The notes: a model not told the origin generated them from the letters alone. DNA of 64,000 nt from CAWEQW01 sp963811365 (GCA_963811365.1 CAWEQW010000014.1:1-64000), one strand, 5' to 3'; counted from the first letter of the stretch, positions 1-9,241 are shown. Numbers and translations are program-made.

Positions 1-92
1 CTAGCCCCTCCCGCAGGTTGCCGGCGCACTACTCACCACCCAAGAACGTCAACACGCTGACGACCAACAACACCTCTCGAAGGGAGCTCGTC

Positions 93-1100
93 ATGAGCTC
101 TGAGACCAGGCCCACCGGGGAGCGCGCCGCGACGATGCGCGCGGTCACACATGACCGGTACGGCGACTTCAAGGTTGTCCGGCTCGCCGAAGTGAATGTT
201 CCCCCCGTTGCGAGTGACCACGTGCTCCTCAAGGTGCATGCGGCGGGACTGGACCGTGGCACCGAGCATCTGATGACGGGCAAGCCGTACGCCATGAGGC
301 TCGGCTTCGGCCTTCGGCGGCCGAAGAACCCGGTGCTCGGCCGGGACGTCGCCGGCACGGTCGTCGAGGTCGGTCCGGGCGTGACCCGGTTCGCACCCGG
401 TGACGAGGTGTACGGCGTGGCACCCGGGGCGTTCGCCGAGTACGCCGTGGGGAGCCAGGACAAGCTCGCGCCGAAGCCCGCCAACCTCTCCTTCGCCGAG
501 GCTGCCGTCGTCCCGATCTCGGCCGGCACCGCGCTTCAGGCCCTCACCGACGCGGGCAAGCTTCAGCCTGGCCAGTCGGTGCTGGTGACCGGCGCCTCGG
601 GCGGTGTCGGCAGCTACGCGGTCCAGCTCGCCCGCATCTTCGGAGCCGACGTCACGGGGGTGTGCAGCACGGCGAAGCTCGACTACGTCACCGGGCTCGG
701 CGCGCACCACGTCATCGACTACACCCAGGCTGACTGGGCGGGCGGCACCCCCCGCTACGACCTCATCCTCGACATCGCCGGCAGTCCGCCGGTGCATCGC
801 TTGCGGCGCGCCCTCACGTCCACCGGGACGGTCGTGTTCGTCGGCGGTGAGCACGGCGGCAGCCTGACCGGGATGAGCCGCCAGGTGCGCGGGGCTCTCC
901 TCTCACCCCTCGTGAAGCAGAGGCTGGTCTTGTTCCTCGCCCGGGAGCGCGCTGCGGACTACGAACGACTCACCAAGCTCATCGAAGTTCACCAGCTCGC
1001 CCCGACCCTGGAACGCACCTTCCCGCTCGAGCAGGCAAGCGACGCCATCCGACTCCTGACCAAGGGAGAGATCCGCGGCAAGCTCGCCCTCACCGTATGA
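93..1100 (+). CDS. MDR-family NAD(P)H-dependent quinone oxidoreductase / zinc-independent alcohol dehydrogenase
   Basis: A 335-residue medium-chain dehydrogenase/reductase. The N-terminal GroES-like domain contains a GRDVAG segment, and the Rossmann domain carries the nucleotide loop TGASGGVGSYAVQ near residue 165, typical of the zeta-crystallin/quinone oxidoreductase branch. No cysteine cluster for structural zinc is visible, so a zinc-free NADPH-dependent reductase is expected, probably cytosolic. The frame is open upstream from base 18, but I chose the ATG at 93 because AAGGGAG lies about 6 bases before it and family similarity begins near MRAVTHDRYG. The substrate cannot be told from sequence. 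It lies in the lower-GC patch, 85 bases before a membrane-protein pair. Confidence 0.85.
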   Translation: MSSETRPTGERAATMRAVTHDRYGDFKVVRLAEVNVPPVASDHVLLKVHAAGLDRGTEHLMTGKPYAMRLGFGLRRPKNPVLGRDVAGTVVEVGPGVTRFAPGDEVYGVAPGAFAEYAVGSQDKLAPKPANLSFAEAAVVPISAGTALQALTDAGKLQPGQSVLVTGASGGVGSYAVQLARIFGADVTGVCSTAKLDYVTGLGAHHVIDYTQADWAGGTPRYDLILDIAGSPPVHRLRRALTSTGTVVFVGGEHGGSLTGMSRQVRGALLSPLVKQRLVLFLARERAADYERLTKLIEVHQLAPTLERTFPLEQASDAIRLLTKGEIRGKLALTV

Positions 1101-1185
1101 GGGAGACCTTCCGCCCCCGGGACCCAGGGACAGCCCCCGACGTGAACAACCACAACTCCTGCACGCCAACCGAAAGCAGCCTCCG

Positions 1186-1863
1186 ATGAACGCAACCACT
1201 CACATTCAAGTCACCCCGGCACCATCAACCACGGGACGCCTGCGCCGGACCGCCCGCATTGTTGGGGTCCTCTTCTTAGCGGGCTACTTGACCTATGGCG
1301 TTGGCAACCTCATCGCAACGGGCATCGTCGACTCCGATAACCGCAGCAGCTCCACCGCGTCTTTCGTCACCGGCATCGCGCTGATGCTGCTCAACTCAGC
1401 AATCGTGATCGGCATCGGTGTCCTGATGTTCCCGATCCTGCGAGTTCACAACCAGGCCATAGCCGTGGGCTACCTGGGCGCGCGGATCTTCGAGGGCGTC
1501 GTCCTGGCCCTCGGTGTCGTCAGCCTCATCGTCCTCACCAGCTCCGACGCCATCGACGCCAATGCCGCTTTCTACAACGTCGCCGAGGCCGGGCTCGGTA
1601 TCGGAAGCCTCTTCTTCTGCGCTCTGCTCTACCGCACCGCGCTCGTGCCGCGTTGGCTAGCTGCCTGGGGCTTCATCGGCTACGCATGCTTCGCCGCGGG
1701 CAACCTGCTTGAGCTGTCCGGTGTAACGGGCGCCGCGCTCGTCGCCGCCATCCCCGGTGGATTGTTCGAGCTGACGTTCGCCATCTGGCTGATCGCCCGC
1801 GGGTTCGCCCCAACTGCCCGCGAAATCGCCCTCGCAGAGACTTCTGGCCGGAGGCCACAATGA
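1186..1863 (+). CDS. DUF4386-like multi-pass membrane protein (first of an overlapping pair)
   Basis: A 225-residue protein with about six hydrophobic segments. It starts with a short polar, Thr/Pro-rich tail and then RIVGVLFLAGYLTYGVGN. The layout (a helix near 30, a short loop with Asp/Asn, then paired helices) fits the DUF4386 group of uncharacterised inner-membrane proteins; this assignment is by pattern only. The stop codon overlaps the start of the next gene as ATGA, so the two are probably translationally coupled paralogues. No catalytic motif is visible. Base composition is less GC-rich than the nuo genes, consistent with an accessory origin. Confidence 0.7.
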   Translation: MNATTHIQVTPAPSTTGRLRRTARIVGVLFLAGYLTYGVGNLIATGIVDSDNRSSSTASFVTGIALMLLNSAIVIGIGVLMFPILRVHNQAIAVGYLGARIFEGVVLALGVVSLIVLTSSDAIDANAAFYNVAEAGLGIGSLFFCALLYRTALVPRWLAAWGFIGYACFAAGNLLELSGVTGAALVAAIPGGLFELTFAIWLIARGFAPTAREIALAETSGRRPQ

Positions 1864-2504
1864 AGCAACACGGACCGACACTGGCGCGCCCGCGCGTGGA
1901 GCAGATCGCTTTCTCAGGCACCCGCCACCGGGGAATCGCCGTCACCGTCGGCGCCCTGTTCATGGGCCAAATCATCACCTTCGCCGTGGGCTCGTCCCTC
2001 ATCGACAGCTACCTAAGTGGCGACTCGGCCAAGTCGACCTTGGTAACGGGCGTCGCGCTCGAGATGTGCTCAGCCGTCGCGATCGTGGTGATCGGCCTCC
2101 TGATGTACCGCGTGTTGAAGCGGATCGACCCTCGGTGGGCGCTCGGCTACCCGATCATGCGCGTAACAGAGTTCACGGTCTCCGCCCTCTTGGCGGTATA
2201 CCTGCTGACTCAACTGACGCAGTTCCCCAACCACCTCCTGTGGGTCTACCTCCCCACCAGCATCGGCGGCCTCATCCTGAACTACCTGTTCCTCATCTCC
2301 GGCCTCGTCCCGCGCGCCATCGCGGTATTGGGACTGGTGGGATACGCCCTGCTCATGTTGACCGTGCCTCTGGACCTCCTCGGCGCCATCAACGTCGAAA
2401 GCGGAGCGGGACTCCTCATGCTCGCGCCAGGTGGCATGTACGAGTTCCTGGTTCTGCCGATGTGGCTATTCGCCAAGGGCTTTCGCACCCCTTACGCGCC
2501 GTGA
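1860..2504 (+). CDS. DUF4386-like multi-pass membrane protein (second of pair)
   Basis: A 214-residue membrane protein with about six hydrophobic helices. It resembles the preceding gene in layout: RHRGIAVTVGALFMGQIITFAVG as first helix, a short extracytoplasmic loop with SYLSGDSAKSTL, then helices around 55-75, 90-115, 125-145 and 150-195. The ATG overlaps the upstream TGA by 4 bases. The pair is probably a tandem duplication that has diverged. Function is unknown. Confidence 0.7.
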   Translation: MKQHGPTLARPRVEQIAFSGTRHRGIAVTVGALFMGQIITFAVGSSLIDSYLSGDSAKSTLVTGVALEMCSAVAIVVIGLLMYRVLKRIDPRWALGYPIMRVTEFTVSALLAVYLLTQLTQFPNHLLWVYLPTSIGGLILNYLFLISGLVPRAIAVLGLVGYALLMLTVPLDLLGAINVESGAGLLMLAPGGMYEFLVLPMWLFAKGFRTPYAP

Positions 2505-2524
2505 GACGAGCACCTCTCGCCACG

Positions 2525-2892
2525 ATGACCGGCCACTACCGCAGTCGGCGCGGGAGGCCCGACCACGACGTGATGAGCGGACAATCGTCCTCAGGCTGGC
2601 CCGTGCGCAACCGCCGCCTGCACATCGCGTGGTTGCTCGCGCCGAGCGGCTTGTTGGCCCACTGGGTGATGGCCGGCTTCGCGACACTCGCGGGCGGATA
2701 CGCGTTGTCCAGCGTCCTCGGCGGCCAGGAGGGCTTGGTCCCGGCTTCATCATCCTGTGGGCGCCCGTGACCGCCGTACTCCTGCTCATCGGCCGCCGGC
2801 ATGCTCGAACCCACCGACCATCGACGGTCACGGAGCCCCCAGGCTCACCTCAGCCCCGAATCTCTCGGTCAACGCCCGCTCATGCCGCGTAG
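2525..2892 (+). pseudogene. Small two-helix membrane protein, frame broken
   Basis: From ATG 2525 (or ATG 2573) the frame reads a basic stretch (PVRNRRLHIAWLL), then a hydrophobic helix ending GYALSSVLGGQEGL, and soon stops at 2770. In the next frame the sequence continues as PGFIILWAPVTAVLLLIGRR, a convincing second helix followed by a basic polar tail ending in TAG at 2892. The two halves fit a single small membrane protein with an indel at about 2735-2745. I do not recognise the family. It could be a real decayed gene or a sequence error. The basic residues after each helix support a genuine protein. Confidence 0.4.
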
Positions 2893-3091
2893 CGTGCGCT
2901 CGCAGACGCGCGCGTACGGGACCGAGCTGAGCCGACAGCTGAGTACAAGCAGCGACGGTCACCGCAGATCGTCCACGGCACCGCCACCGACGACCTGCCA
3001 CTCATGAGCCGGTCGCACGGGTGCGGTTCTCTGCGGTAGGCCATATCGAAGCCGCCCGCTGACAGTCTCATAACATTTGCTGTATTGGCGC

Positions 3092-3559
3092 ATGTCCACG
3101 CTCGCCCAGATAGCTCGCCGCTCCGACGCGGCGATCGGACAGGCACGCCGCGAGTTGGTTGCCGCGGTGCGCGCAGCACACGCTGCCGGCCGGACTCAGG
3201 CCGAGATCGCCCACGAGATCGGCCGCAGTCAACCGGAGGTCTCATGGCTGCTTCGCTTCCACGGCACCGGCCCGCGGGCATTGGCGCTGCGTGAGCACCG
3301 CGCCGAGGTCATCGGCCTGGTCAAGGAGGCCGGCGGTTCCAACGTGCGCGTCTTCGGTTCAGTTGCAACTGGCCAAGACCACGACGGATCCGACATTGAC
3401 CTACTCATCGACCTCCCGCCAAGGATGGGGTTGCTCAAGGTCGCCCGACTCGAGCGACTTGTGTCGGAGGTCGTCGGCATACCTGTCGACATCGTGCCCA
3501 CTGACGACCTTCGGCCCGACTTCAAGGATCGAGTTCTCGGGCAGGCTGTGGCGCTGTGA
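3092..3559 (+). CDS. mntA: HTH plus MNT-type nucleotidyltransferase, MntA-like antitoxin
   Basis: A 155-residue protein. Residues about 1-60 form a helix-turn-helix-like segment (GRTQAEIAHEIGRSQPEVSWLL). Residues 75-155 form a minimal nucleotidyltransferase domain with FGSVATGQDHDGSDIDLLID, that is the GSx(8)SDxD metal-binding motif, complete. In the HepT/MntA (type VII) toxin-antitoxin system, MntA adenylylates and silences the HepT RNase. The added N-terminal HTH suggests that this antitoxin can also bind DNA and autoregulate. An upstream in-frame TTG at 3077 exists, but ATG 3092 gives the natural start; TAACAT at 3071-3076 could be a -10. The HepT partner follows, overlapping by 4 bases (GTGA). 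Confidence 0.8.
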   Translation: MSTLAQIARRSDAAIGQARRELVAAVRAAHAAGRTQAEIAHEIGRSQPEVSWLLRFHGTGPRALALREHRAEVIGLVKEAGGSNVRVFGSVATGQDHDGSDIDLLIDLPPRMGLLKVARLERLVSEVVGIPVDIVPTDDLRPDFKDRVLGQAVAL

Positions 3560-4016
3560 GCAGGACGATCGATGAGTTGCTCACCGAGGCGCTCGTCCAC
3601 TTCGACGCAGCCACCGAGTACGCCCAGGTACCGACCGGGACCCGCAGATGATCCTGGATGCCATTTCGATGAGACCCTTCGCCGGCTTGGAAACCTTGAC
3701 GCGGCTTCCGGATGACGTCGCGGACCGACTGTTCCCGGGCGTCTGGCCCGACATGCGGGCCCTTCGACACCGCATCGCCCACGGCTATGGGGCCATGAGT
3801 CTGACGCGGGTCCGCGAGACCGTCACCGGGGACCTGCCAGCAGCCATCGCGACGATTCGCCTGGAGCTGGAGCAGTCCGCACACAGTCCGCAGAAGAATC
3901 GAGGAGCAACCGTGACCAACCACCAGGCGGCGTACATCCAGACCGCCGATTCACGCTCAACCAGTCCTCACCGCGACGCACCGAGCACCCAGACCCCGTC
4001 CGCCAACTACCGCTGA
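3556..4016 (+). pseudogene. hepT: HepT-like ribonuclease toxin (DUF86), frameshifted
   Basis: GTG 3556 overlaps the mntA stop. The first frame gives SRTIDELLTEALVHFDAATEYAQ and then runs into a stop at 3650. One frame over, the protein resumes as DRDPQMILDAISMRPFAGLE, then a DDVADRLFPGVWPDMRALRHRIAHGYG block carrying the RxxxAH RNase motif, so the indel is near 3622-3628. After the family's usual end (IRLELEQ) there is an unusual 40-residue polar tail to 4016. ATG 3648 could give a truncated 122-residue protein with the RNase motif. Either the toxin is dead or the sequence has an error; the intact antitoxin argues slightly for a functional pair. Confidence 0.65.
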
Positions 4017-4036
4017 CACGCCACGGCTGCGGCGGG

Positions 4037-5524
4037 TCAGGTGAGGATGGCGAGCACCGGGTCGAGCAGCAGCCCGGGCAGCACCGAGAACACCAGGCCG
4101 GCCGTGAACGTGAGGCCGATCGCGACCCCGACCCCGTTGGGGACGTCGTACGTCGAGCCGCCCGCGACCTCGGCGGGACGGAACAGCTCGCGCAGCCAGC
4201 GGGCGTAGTACACCAGGCCGATGGCGACGTTCACGGCCATCACCACGGCCAGCCAGGTCGCCGGCCCGGCGGCCGAGTCGAAGACCACGACCTTCGCGAA
4301 CAGCCCGACGATGCCGGGTGGCAGGCCGGCGAGCGCGAGCAGCGCGAACGCCATCGGCCAGCCGGCCCCCGGCTCCTCGCGGATCAGCCCCCGGTAGTCG
4401 CTCAGCCGCTGGCGCGGGTAGCGGGTGCCGACGACCGTGGCGACCGCGAAGGCGCTGAGGTTCACGACGGCGTACACCGCGAGGTAGCCCATCGACGCAC
4501 CGATCGCGGTTCCCGCGGCGGTGGCCGCCCCGAACGGCACGAGCATGTAGCCGGCCTGCGCGACCGAGGACCAGGCGAGCAGCCGGACGGCGTGCTGCTG
4601 GCGCAGCGCGAGCACGTTGCCGACCGTCATCGTCAGCGCGGCGAGCACCGCCATCAGCGGCGCCCACACGTCGGCCTGCGACGGCAGCGCGAAGACCAGC
4701 ACGAGCATCAACCCGACGAAGCCGGCCGCCTTCGAGACCACGGACAGGTATGCCGCGACCGCGACGGGGGCGCCGACGTAGGTGTCCGGCACCCACATGT
4801 GGAACGGCACGGCGGCCACCTTGAACGCCAGCCCGACGATCGTGAGCACGGTGCCGACCAGCAGCACGCCCTGGGCGACCGACCCGACCGTGAGCGCGGC
4901 GTCGACCTCGTCGAGGAACACCGACCCGGTGGCGCCGTACACCAGCGAGACGCCCATCAGCATCACCGCGGTTGAGATCACCGAGACCAGGAAGAACTTC
5001 AGCGACGCCTCCGCCGAGCGGGGGTCGCCGCGCCGCAGGCCGGTCATCGCGAACGCGGGGAGCGAGACCACCTCGAGCGCGACCACGAGGGTGATCAGGT
5101 CGCGCGAGGCGGCGATCGTCAGGGCGCCGGTCGCCGAGCAGAGCAGCAGGAAGTTCCACTCGCCCTGCGGGGTCACCCCCTCGGCGACCGAGGCGGTGCC
5201 GAGCAGGGCGACCACGGCGGTGCCGAAGAGCACCACGCCCCAGAAGACCAGCGTGAACCGGTCGACCACGAACGAGCAGTGCACCGGACCGCTCCCGGCC
5301 CGCACGACGCAGAACGTGGCCCGCGGGTCGCCCCACAGCCGCACCGCGCCGACGGACGCCGCGACCACCGCCGCCACGGTGAGGCCGGCCGGGACCAGCG
5401 CCGCGCGGCGGCTCCGGGGCGGGCCCGCGAACGCGTCCGCGAGGAGTACGACGAGCGCGCCGGCGGCGAGCGCCAGCGGCGGCGCGATCGCGGTCCAGTC
5501 GACGTGCTGCACGAGGCCGCTCAT
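4037..5524 (-). CDS. nuoN: NADH-quinone oxidoreductase subunit N, partial (second) complex I cluster
   Basis: A 495-residue antiporter-like proton-pumping subunit with about 14 hydrophobic segments. Family features include FNFLLLCSATGALTIAASRD-like helix pairs, a conserved glutamate in VVALEVVSLP, the lysine-containing SAEASLKFFLVS segment and FKVAAVPFHMWVPD, all NuoN-type. The ATG overlaps the nuoM stop (ATGA). It is the last gene of a ten-gene cluster. The convergent HepT remnant ends 20 bases away with no obvious strong terminator between. Sequence differs clearly from the NuoN at 18761-20368, so the two are ancient paralogues and not a recent duplication. Confidence 0.93.
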   Translation of the reverse strand: MSGLVQHVDWTAIAPPLALAAGALVVLLADAFAGPPRSRRAALVPAGLTVAAVVAASVGAVRLWGDPRATFCVVRAGSGPVHCSFVVDRFTLVFWGVVLFGTAVVALLGTASVAEGVTPQGEWNFLLLCSATGALTIAASRDLITLVVALEVVSLPAFAMTGLRRGDPRSAEASLKFFLVSVISTAVMLMGVSLVYGATGSVFLDEVDAALTVGSVAQGVLLVGTVLTIVGLAFKVAAVPFHMWVPDTYVGAPVAVAAYLSVVSKAAGFVGLMLVLVFALPSQADVWAPLMAVLAALTMTVGNVLALRQQHAVRLLAWSSVAQAGYMLVPFGAATAAGTAIGASMGYLAVYAVVNLSAFAVATVVGTRYPRQRLSDYRGLIREEPGAGWPMAFALLALAGLPPGIVGLFAKVVVFDSAAGPATWLAVVMAVNVAIGLVYYARWLRELFRPAEVAGGSTYDVPNGVGVAIGLTFTAGLVFSVLPGLLLDPVLAILT

Positions 5525-7059
5525 CACAGGCCCCCGAAGAACGCGCGGGCCGCCTGGCTCACCGGGTCCATCAGCAGGCCGGGCGCGACGCCGAGGAGGA
5601 CGGTGAGCGCGATCAGCGGCGACCAGGCGACCCACTCGAGCGCCCGGACGTCGCGCGGGACGGTCGCGGCCTGCGGGTCGACCTCGTCGGTGGCCAGCTC
5701 GATCGAGGGCACCCCGGCGTTGACCGGCTGCACGTCGGCGGGCGCCCCCTGGAGGATCCGGCGGATCACCGACAGGAAGTACGCCGAGGTGAGGATCACG
5801 CCGAGCGCGGCCACCACCGCGAGCACCACGAACGTGACCTCCGGCAGCACCGGGGCGCTGAAGAGCGCGGCCCGCACGGCGAGCATCTCGCCCCAGAAGC
5901 CGGCCAGCCCGGGCAGTCCCATCGAGGCGACCGCAGCGAACGCGAACACCGCCGCGAGGTGCGGCACCCGCCCGTAGAGCACCTTCAGCCCGGCCAGCTC
6001 CCCGGTCCCGTAGCGGTCCTTGACCGCGCCGGCGACGAAGAACAGCAGGCCGGTGATCAGGCCGTGCGCGACGCTGGCGTACACCGCACCCTGCACGCCG
6101 CCCACCGTGAACGTCGCCGCCGCGAGCACGACGAAGCCCATGTGGCCCACGCTGGAGTAGGCGATCAGTCGCTTGAGCTCGGTCTGCGCGAGGCATGCCA
6201 GGGCGCCGTACACGATGCCGACCGCCGCGAGGCCCGCGAAGAACGGCACGACCAGCCGCCAGCCCGGGTCGGTGATCGGCATCCAGAACCGGAGGTAGCC
6301 GTAGGTGCCGAGCTTCAGCAGCACGGCGGCGAGCAGCACCGAGCCGACCGTCGGCGCCTTGCTGTGCGCGTCGGGCAGCCAGATGTGCAGCGGCCACAGC
6401 GGCGTCTTGACGCCGAGCCCCAACGCGACGAGCACCGAGCCGAGCGCCGCCGTCGCCCCGAGCGGAGGGTGCTGCGCCGCGATCGCGACGATGTCGAACG
6501 TCCCGGTGCGGGTGTGCACGACCAGGAAGCCGACCAGCATCACGGCCGAGCCGAGCACCGTGAAGACCAGGAAGCGGGTGGCCGCGCGCTGCCGGCCGGA
6601 CGGGTCGCGGGAGTCGCCCCAGGAGTTGATCACGAACCACATCGGGATGAGCGCGACCTCGAAGAACATGAAGAACAGCACCATGTCGAGCGCGAGGAAG
6701 CTGCCGAGCACCCCGGTCTCGATCAGCAGCAGCAGCGCGGCGAGGTCGCCGACCGCCGGGCCCGCCGGGGGCCGGCGCAGCAGAGCCACCAGGCAGCACG
6801 CCACGACCAGCGTGGTCAGCAGCACGAGCGGTCCGGAGATGCCGTCGAGGCCGAGGTGCCAGCGCACGTCCACCGCCGCGATCCACGGGCGGTCCACCGC
6901 GTACAGCCCCGGGTCGGCGACCACTGCCCACACCGACCAGCCGAGGACGACCAGCCCACCGACCGCGGCGAGCCCACCGGCCCCTCGTGCGGACAGCCGG
7001 GTGAGCAGCGCGAACGCGAGCGGCAGCAGCACCAGCCCGTCGAGCAGCACGGCGTTCAC
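5524..7059 (-). CDS. nuoM: NADH-quinone oxidoreductase subunit M, partial complex I cluster
   Basis: A 511-residue antiporter-like membrane subunit. NuoM hallmarks are LFFMFFEVALIPMWFVIN with the conserved glutamate of helix 5, LGVKTPLWPLHIWLPDAHSKAP, and LKLGTYGYLRF. It should pump protons or Na+ as part of the membrane arm. The GTG start at 7059 overlaps the nuoL stop by 4 bases; its own stop overlaps the nuoN ATG. Length is normal for NuoM. The conserved lysines and glutamates needed for pumping are present, so this copy looks functional. Confidence 0.93.
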   Translation of the reverse strand: MNAVLLDGLVLLPLAFALLTRLSARGAGGLAAVGGLVVLGWSVWAVVADPGLYAVDRPWIAAVDVRWHLGLDGISGPLVLLTTLVVACCLVALLRRPPAGPAVGDLAALLLLIETGVLGSFLALDMVLFFMFFEVALIPMWFVINSWGDSRDPSGRQRAATRFLVFTVLGSAVMLVGFLVVHTRTGTFDIVAIAAQHPPLGATAALGSVLVALGLGVKTPLWPLHIWLPDAHSKAPTVGSVLLAAVLLKLGTYGYLRFWMPITDPGWRLVVPFFAGLAAVGIVYGALACLAQTELKRLIAYSSVGHMGFVVLAAATFTVGGVQGAVYASVAHGLITGLLFFVAGAVKDRYGTGELAGLKVLYGRVPHLAAVFAFAAVASMGLPGLAGFWGEMLAVRAALFSAPVLPEVTFVVLAVVAALGVILTSAYFLSVIRRILQGAPADVQPVNAGVPSIELATDEVDPQAATVPRDVRALEWVAWSPLIALTVLLGVAPGLLMDPVSQAARAFFGGL

Positions 7060-8906
7060 GCCCGCACCCCCGCCACGACCGCCAGTGCCGTGGCGCCGAC
7101 CACCACCACGAGCAGGTAGGTCTGCACGTTGCCGGTCTGCGCGAGGCGCAGCACCCGCCCGAGGCCGCGCGTGGTCGCTCCGGCTCCGTCCGCCCAGGTG
7201 TCGAGCACGTCGCGGTCCCCGGTGCGTACGACGCTCGCCAGCCACCGGACCGGGCGCACCACCGTGACGTCGTACGCCCGGTCGGCGCTGCCGAGCCGGA
7301 CGGCCGGCCGGTGCCACGGGTCCCGCTGTCCCTGCCGCCGCCACCGCAGCAGCACGAGCAGCGCGGTCACCACCACGACCACGGTCATCAGCACGGCGGT
7401 CGTGGCGTGGAACAGGTCCTGGCCGTGCGCCGGCCCCAGCAGCCGGGCCGGGTCGAGCACCACGAGGCCGCCGAGCACGGTCGGCACGGCGAGCAGGTAC
7501 AACGCCAGGCGCATCGTCCACGCGGGCTCGTGGGCCGTCGCGGTGGCGGGCGACGGGGCGCCGAAGAACACCAGCAGCCACGCCCGCGCGACGTACGCCG
7601 CGGTGAGCGCCGCCGTCACCACCGCGGCCGCGGCGAGCAGCCAGGCGACCCAGGGCCAGAGCAGGTTGCCGTCGCGGGCCTGGTCGACCATCCCGCTGAC
7701 GACCGCGTCCTTCGTGAAGAAGCCGACCAGCGGCACCACGCCGGCCAGCGCCGCGAAGCCGAGCGTCATCGTCGCGAAGGTGTCGGGCAGCCGCACCCGC
7801 AGGCCGCCCATCGCCCGCATCGACGTCGCGCCGCCGACCGCGTGGATGACCGAGCCGGCGGCGAGGAACAGCAGGGCCTTGAACGCGCCGTGGGCGAGCA
7901 GATGCAGCACGCCGGCGGACCAGGCGCCCGCCGCGAGCGCTCCGAACATGTACGCGAGCTGGCTGACCGTCGACCAGGCCAGCACCCGCTTGAGGTCGTC
8001 GGTGAACAGCGCGCGCACCGCGCCCAGGACCATCGTGACCGCCGAGACGACCGCCAGCAGCGTCAGCACGGTCGGGGCGGACAGGAAGAGCGGGTAGGTC
8101 CGCGCGACCAGGAAGACGCCGGCCGCGACCATCGTCGCGGCGTGGATCAGCGCGGACACCGGCGTCGGCCCGGGCATCGCGTCGGGCAGCCAGGTGTGCA
8201 GCGGGAACTGCGCGGACTTGCCGACCACCGCGAGCAGCAGCAGCAGCGCGGGCAGCCAGAGGTCGTCGCGCGGGAACGCGCCGCGCACCACCTCGGCCAT
8301 CACCGTGCTGATCCGGTACGAGTGGAACCGCCCGCCGAGCACGAGGATGCCGAACAGCAGTCCGAGGTCGGCGGTGCGGGTCATCAGGAACGCCTTCACC
8401 GCGCCGGCGCGGGCGTCGTGGAGCTCCCAGTGGTGCGCGATCAGGAAGTAGGAGCAGGCGCCCATCACCTCCCAGCCGACCAGCAGCATCCAGAAGTCGT
8501 CGGCGACCACGACCGTCGTCATCGCGCCGGTGAACAGCGACACCAGCGCGGCGTACGACGGATAGCGCGGGTCGTGCTCGAGATAGCCGAGCGAGTACAG
8601 CTGGACCAGGAACGCCACCCCGGCGGCGAGCAGCAGCAGCACCGCGCTCAGCGGGTCGACGCGCACCGCGAGCTGCACCGGCGGACCGAAGCCCGTGGTC
8701 GCGGCGTAGACGTGCCGGAACGGAACCGCGGCGCCGAGGTGGCTCGCCGCGACGACCGACGTGATCGCGAGGCCCCCGGCGGACCCGGCGAGCGCGAACC
8801 CCTTGGCGATGCCGTCGGAGGGGCCCTCGGACCGATGCCCGAGGAACGCGGCGAGCGCGGCGGTGGCGTACGGCACCACCAGCATGGTCAGCACCAGTGC
8901 GCTCAC
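7056..8906 (-). CDS. nuoL: NADH-quinone oxidoreductase subunit L, partial complex I cluster
   Basis: A 616-residue distal antiporter-like subunit. NuoL motifs are seen: LVGWEVMGACSYFLIAHHW, GKSAQFPLHTWLPDAMPGPTPVSALIHAATMVAAGVFL and KRVLAWSTVSQLAYM, with a long C-terminal part that would form the lateral helix (HL). It is slightly shorter than the NuoL at 21998-23950 (650 residues). The GTG start (8906) overlaps the nuoK stop. A histidine-rich start (FLGHRSEG) differs from the other copy. Confidence 0.93.
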   Translation of the reverse strand: MSALVLTMLVVPYATAALAAFLGHRSEGPSDGIAKGFALAGSAGGLAITSVVAASHLGAAVPFRHVYAATTGFGPPVQLAVRVDPLSAVLLLLAAGVAFLVQLYSLGYLEHDPRYPSYAALVSLFTGAMTTVVVADDFWMLLVGWEVMGACSYFLIAHHWELHDARAGAVKAFLMTRTADLGLLFGILVLGGRFHSYRISTVMAEVVRGAFPRDDLWLPALLLLLAVVGKSAQFPLHTWLPDAMPGPTPVSALIHAATMVAAGVFLVARTYPLFLSAPTVLTLLAVVSAVTMVLGAVRALFTDDLKRVLAWSTVSQLAYMFGALAAGAWSAGVLHLLAHGAFKALLFLAAGSVIHAVGGATSMRAMGGLRVRLPDTFATMTLGFAALAGVVPLVGFFTKDAVVSGMVDQARDGNLLWPWVAWLLAAAAVVTAALTAAYVARAWLLVFFGAPSPATATAHEPAWTMRLALYLLAVPTVLGGLVVLDPARLLGPAHGQDLFHATTAVLMTVVVVVTALLVLLRWRRQGQRDPWHRPAVRLGSADRAYDVTVVRPVRWLASVVRTGDRDVLDTWADGAGATTRGLGRVLRLAQTGNVQTYLLVVVVGATALAVVAGVRA

Positions 8907-9241
8907 GAGGCCACCCCGGCGTCGGCCGGCTCGTCACGGTCGGCGAGCTCGCGCAGCGCGTCGACCTCGATGTGGCCGTGGGTGCGGAACACCATGAGCA
9001 CGATCGCCAGTGCCAGGCCGACCTCCGCGGCCGCGATCACGATGATGAACAGCGCGAGGGTCTGGCCGCCGTGCAGCACGTCGCGAAGGTGCGCGTCGAA
9101 CGCGACCATGTTGATGTTGACCGCGTTGAGCATCAGCTCGACGCCCATCAGCACGAGCACGGCGTTGCGCCGGACCAGCACGCCGTACACGCCGATCCCG
9201 AACAGCAGGCCGGCCACCAGCAGCGGCCACCAGAGCGGCAT
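8903..9241 (-). CDS. nuoK: NADH-quinone oxidoreductase subunit K, partial complex I cluster
   Basis: A 112-residue, three-helix subunit with the conserved glutamates in helix 2 (VLMGVELMLNAVNINMVAF) and helix 3 (IIVIAAAEVGLALAIVLMVFR). These glutamates form the E-channel of complex I. The open frame runs further upstream, but ATG 9241 overlaps the nuoJ stop (ATGA) and gives the family start MPLWWPLLVAGLL. The C-terminus is a short hydrophilic tail rich in Asp/Glu. Confidence 0.92.
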   Translation of the reverse strand: MPLWWPLLVAGLLFGIGVYGVLVRRNAVLVLMGVELMLNAVNINMVAFDAHLRDVLHGGQTLALFIIVIAAAEVGLALAIVLMVFRTHGHIEVDALRELADRDEPADAGVAS

